From: Fusobacteriota bacterium
Lineage (GTDB): Bacteria > Bacillota > TC1
Reading direction: 5' to 3'
DNA length: 34,795 nucleotides
Assembly (NCBI GenBank): GCA_022615965.1
Contig: JAKEGG010000061.1
Coordinates: 1-34,795 of the forward strand
Each line of letters begins with the position of its first letter. Position 1 is the first letter of the stretch. Below the pieces are notes generated by a model. That model was given only the letters and a program-made list of their open reading frames with translations. It did not search any database and was not told where the DNA came from. Shown here piece after piece: positions 31,978 through 34,795 of the stretch. The translations under genes were made by a program, and so were the position numbers.

Positions 31978-33909
31978 TTGCTGAAAAAATCTATTGAGAA
32001 TTTTGTTGTTAATAATAAAAAGGTATTAGTCAGAGTCGATTTTAATGTTCCTGTCAGAGATGGAGTTATTTTAAATAGTGCCAGGATCGTAGCCTCTTTA
32101 AAAACGATTCAATATTTGATAGATAATGGTGCCAAGGTTATACTGATGTCCCACTTTGGCAGACCAAAGGGCAAACCAGACAAGAATTATTCCTTGGAAT
32201 TCGTAGCAAAATATCTGGAAGCTACCTTAGGTAAGAAGATTCTTTTCTCAGATGATGATCTGGTAACAGGTGATAAAACCCGATCATTAGTAGATAATAT
32301 GGTAAGTGGAGACGTCTTATTGCTGCAAAATACCAGATTCAGACCTGAGGAAGAAAAAAATGAAGATAATTTTTCCCAGGAACTGGCAGCATTAGGAGAT
32401 ATATATATCAATGATGCTTTTGGAACTGCCCACAGAGCCCACTGTTCTACAGTTGGAGTTGGCAAGTACCTGCCTTCAGGCTTAGGTTTCTTGTTGAAAA
32501 AAGAAGTAGAGATCCTGGACCATGTCATGGAAAATCCTAAGAGACCTTTTGTAGCTATTTTAGGTGGTTCTAAAGTTTCTGATAAAATTGGTACAATAAA
32601 CAATTTGATCAATAAAGTAGATACCTTGATCATAGGTGGAGCCATGATGTTTACTTTTTACAAAGCTCTAGGTCTTAAGGTAGGTAAATCTCTGGTAGAA
32701 GATGACAAGGTAGATCTGGCTAAAAGCATTTTAGCTTTAGGAGAAAAAAAAGGGGTCCAGATTGCATTACCAGTAGATGTAACAGTAGCAGAAAAATTTA
32801 TCAATAACACTAAATGGAAAATTGTCGACAAAGAAGAAATTGAAGATGATTGGATAGGTCTTGATATTGGACCAAAATCAGTAAAAAGGTTCAGTGATAT
32901 TATCTCAAAAGCTAAAACGGTGATTTGGAATGGCCCTATGGGAGCCTTTGAAATGAGTAATTTTGCCAAAGGTACCTTTGGTGTAGCTGAGGCAATGGCT
33001 AATTCTGATGCTGTTACAGTTATCGGTGGAGGAGATTCTGCTGCAGCAGTGGATATGGCAGGACTAGCCAATAAAATGACTCATATCTCTACAGGTGGCG
33101 GTGCCGCTATTGAATTTTTTGAAGGTAAAACTTTACCTGGACTGGCTATTATTGATAATAGGTCCAGAGTTCCATTTATCTGTGGTAATTGGAAGATGAA
33201 TACAACTATAGCTGAAGGAGAAGAGTTGATCCATTTCTTAAAGGATGAATTAACTGATGATCAAGTCAGGTTAGCAATATGTCCACCTTTTACTCATCTT
33301 TATCCATATAAATCACTCTTAAAAGGTTCTAATATCTGCTTAGGCGCCCAAAATGTCAACAGAGAGGATTTTGGACCTTATACAGGAGAAATAGGTTCAC
33401 CAATGTTAAAAGAGCTTGGTGTTGAATATTGTATAGTAGGACATTCTGAAAGAAGACAATACTATAATGAAAATGATGATAGTGTCAACAAGAAAATCAT
33501 CAATCTATTAAGTAAAAATATTCAGCCTATCTATTGTTGTGGTGAATCATTAGAAATCAGAGAATTAGGAAAAGCAAAGGAATTTGTCAAAGGACAAATC
33601 GAAAGAGCTTTTAAAGAAATTTCTAAAAAGGATATTGTCAGGATCAAGATCGCCTATGAGCCGATCTGGGCTATTGGGACTGGAAAAACTGCTACTACAG
33701 AACAGATTGAAGACATGTGTCACTTTATCAGACAAACAATCAATGAGCTAGGTTATGAAGGTGAAGAAATGTCAATACTTTATGGAGGCAGTGTCAACAG
33801 TGGAAATGCCAGAAGTATAATCAATTGTGGCAATGTTGATGGAGCTCTTGTAGGAGGAGCCTCACTTAATAAAACAGAATTTTTAAATATTATAAACGAT
33901 TGTAAGTAA
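31978..33909 (+). CDS. Phosphoglycerate kinase - triosephosphate isomerase fusion
   Basis: One 643-residue frame encodes two glycolytic enzymes. Residues 1 to about 394 are phosphoglycerate kinase: KKVLVRVDFNVPV, MSHFGRPKGK, LLQNTRFRPEEE, GGSKVSDKI, WNGPMGAFEM and GGGDSAAAVDMAG. From about 398 it is triosephosphate isomerase: CGNWKMN with Asn404 and Lys406, His489 in IVGHSERRQY, Glu561 in AYEPIWAIGTGKT, then LYGGSVN. The junction (PGLAIIDNRSRVPFICGNWK) has only a few residues between the domains and no stop codon. All key catalytic residues are kept, so both activities are expected. The same order of fusion is known from Thermotoga. TTG start with SD AGGAGG. Confidence 0.96.
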   Translation: MLKKSIENFVVNNKKVLVRVDFNVPVRDGVILNSARIVASLKTIQYLIDNGAKVILMSHFGRPKGKPDKNYSLEFVAKYLEATLGKKILFSDDDLVTGDKTRSLVDNMVSGDVLLLQNTRFRPEEEKNEDNFSQELAALGDIYINDAFGTAHRAHCSTVGVGKYLPSGLGFLLKKEVEILDHVMENPKRPFVAILGGSKVSDKIGTINNLINKVDTLIIGGAMMFTFYKALGLKVGKSLVEDDKVDLAKSILALGEKKGVQIALPVDVTVAEKFINNTKWKIVDKEEIEDDWIGLDIGPKSVKRFSDIISKAKTVIWNGPMGAFEMSNFAKGTFGVAEAMANSDAVTVIGGGDSAAAVDMAGLANKMTHISTGGGAAIEFFEGKTLPGLAIIDNRSRVPFICGNWKMNTTIAEGEELIHFLKDELTDDQVRLAICPPFTHLYPYKSLLKGSNICLGAQNVNREDFGPYTGEIGSPMLKELGVEYCIVGHSERRQYYNENDDSVNKKIINLLSKNIQPIYCCGESLEIRELGKAKEFVKGQIERAFKEISKKDIVRIKIAYEPIWAIGTGKTATTEQIEDMCHFIRQTINELGYEGEEMSILYGGSVNSGNARSIINCGNVDGALVGGASLNKTEFLNIINDCK

Positions 33910-33919
33910 GGAGCTATTA

Positions 33920-34795
33920 ATGGTAAAACCAGTTGTACTTTTAATTTTAGATGGTTGGGGCTTAAATGAGGAACAAGAAAACAATGCTATAAAATTAGCA
34001 AATACACCAAATTATGATGAAATAATCAGAACTTATCCAATGACCAGTCTGCAAACCTCGGGATTAGCTGTAGGACTGCCAGAAGGTCAGATGGGTAACT
34101 CGGAAGTAGGACATTTAAATATTGGCAGTGGCAGAGTAGTTTATCAGGACTTGACCAGAATTGATAAAGCTATAGAAGATGGCAGTTTATATGAAAATCC
34201 GGTATTGGTTGAAAATATGGCTTTGGCAGTTGGCCAAGGGAAGGCTATCCATTTAATTGGACTTTTATCTGACGGCGGAGTTCATAGCCATATCAGACAT
34301 GCTAAAGCCTTGATAAAAATGGCTAAGGAAAAAGGTTGTCAAAAACTGTATTTCCATGGCTTGCTAGATGGTCGTGATGTACCACCAAAATCAGCAAAAC
34401 AATATATAGATGAACTGGAAAACTATATGAAGGAAGTTTCACTTGGGAGTATAGCTACTATTCAAGGCAGATATTACGCTATGGATAGAGATAATAGATG
34501 GGATAGAGTAGAGCTTGGTTATCAGGCTATGGCCAATGGGCAAGGACTGAATTTTTCTACCAGTATTGAGGCTCTTGAAGATAGTTATCAAAGGGATGTC
34601 GTAGATGAATTCGTACTACCTTCAGTAATAGGAAGTTATCAAGGGATGGCAGATGGAGATTCTATAATATTATTTAATTTCAGAGGAGATAGGGCCAGAG
34701 AAATATCCCAGGTATTTTACAAGGAGGATTTCCAAGGCTTTGAAACTAGACCTCTGAGGATAAATTATGTATGTATGACGGAATATGATGAAAAT
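33920..34795 (+). CDS. gpmI: 2,3-bisphosphoglycerate-independent phosphoglycerate mutase, 3' end cut by window
   Basis: Missing from the ORF track because it has no stop before the edge; I translated 292 codons from ATG 33920, behind SD GGAG. It interconverts 3- and 2-phosphoglycerate with a Mn-dependent alkaline-phosphatase-type fold. Seen are LLILDGWG with metal ligand Asp11, MGNSEVGHLNIG with the phosphorylated Ser61, LIGLLSDGGVHSH, GLLDGRDVPPKSA and GRYYAMDRDNRWDRV, all family hallmarks. The remainder (metal ligands of the C-terminal half) is beyond the window. It lies 10 bases after pgk-tpi, so the same transcript is likely. Confidence 0.97.
   Translation, partial: MVKPVVLLILDGWGLNEEQENNAIKLANTPNYDEIIRTYPMTSLQTSGLAVGLPEGQMGNSEVGHLNIGSGRVVYQDLTRIDKAIEDGSLYENPVLVENMALAVGQGKAIHLIGLLSDGGVHSHIRHAKALIKMAKEKGCQKLYFHGLLDGRDVPPKSAKQYIDELENYMKEVSLGSIATIQGRYYAMDRDNRWDRVELGYQAMANGQGLNFSTSIEALEDSYQRDVVDEFVLPSVIGSYQGMADGDSIILFNFRGDRAREISQVFYKEDFQGFETRPLRINYVCMTEYDEN

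Noticed and set aside
32187-32645. 152-codon minus-strand frame opposite pgk
   Set aside because: Shadow of the PGK frame; no SD and no independent support.
1-34795. Mobile element, phage, CRISPR, defence cluster, tRNA or rRNA
   Set aside because: All intergenic gaps were read; none holds transposase remnants, direct-repeat arrays, tRNA cloverleafs or attachment-like repeats. The XerC gene is in its usual housekeeping place and is not an integrase.

Overview
The window is an A+T-rich stretch of chromosome that most likely comes from an anaerobic, low-GC Bacillota of the Clostridia. The pointers are the Clostridia-style Rnf operon (CDGEAB order, with NusG-II and Gx-transporter accessory genes), the gene orders dprA-topA-trmFO-xerC, rimP-nusA-ylxR-infB-rbfA-nrnA-truB-ribF-rpsO, rpmB-asp23-fakA and infC-rpmI-rplT, strong purine-rich Shine-Dalgarno (SD) sequences, and sigma-A type promoters with 17-bp spacers. 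I cannot place the genus. No phage, IS element, CRISPR, tRNA, rRNA or origin was found, and no intergenic gap exceeds about 175 bases. Thirty-eight genes are called, two of them cut by the window edges.

Layout. (1) Bases 1-6898, minus strand: ychF, then rnfC-D-G-E-A-B (ferredoxin:NAD+ oxidoreductase / ion pump), a hairpin, then a NusG-domain-II membrane protein and a partial Gx-transporter gene. (2) Bases 7006-12183, plus strand: dprA, topA, trmFO, xerC (DNA uptake, topology, tRNA modification, chromosome resolution), the last three overlapping by 8 bp each. (3) Bases 12227-20018: a promoter and a long translation/RNA-metabolism run rimP-nusA-ylxR-infB-rbfA-nrnA-truB-ribF, then rpsO with its own promoter and structured leader. 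(4) Bases 20097-24048: a membrane-anchored GH3 glycosidase lying between rpsO and pnp, then pnp and an unrecognised membrane-anchored protein. (5) Bases 24146-24331: rpmB on the minus strand, divergent from asp23-fakA-M16 peptidase-dut-sortase. (6) Bases 28815-30863: infC-rpmI-rplT behind a terminator-bearing leader of the L20-autoregulated type, then a SpoU-family methyltransferase. (7) Bases 30961-34795: lower glycolysis, gap, a fused pgk-tpi gene and gpmI (cut by the edge).

The genes are housekeeping ones, grouped as energy conservation (Rnf plus substrate-level ATP production from glycolysis) and ribosome/RNA biogenesis. I found no convincing undescribed multi-gene system. The points most worth a second look are the in-frame PGK-TIM fusion, an AUA start codon for infC together with a leader that has competing pairings, cofactor-site substitutions in GAPDH, the ychF-rnf linkage, the GH3 gene inserted between rpsO and pnp and flanked by two near-identical terminators, and a terminator-like hairpin placed just downstream of the rimP promoter. 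Several starts in the ORF track were revised on SD evidence: ychF, rpsO, the GH3 gene, rpmB, the sortase, infC and gap.
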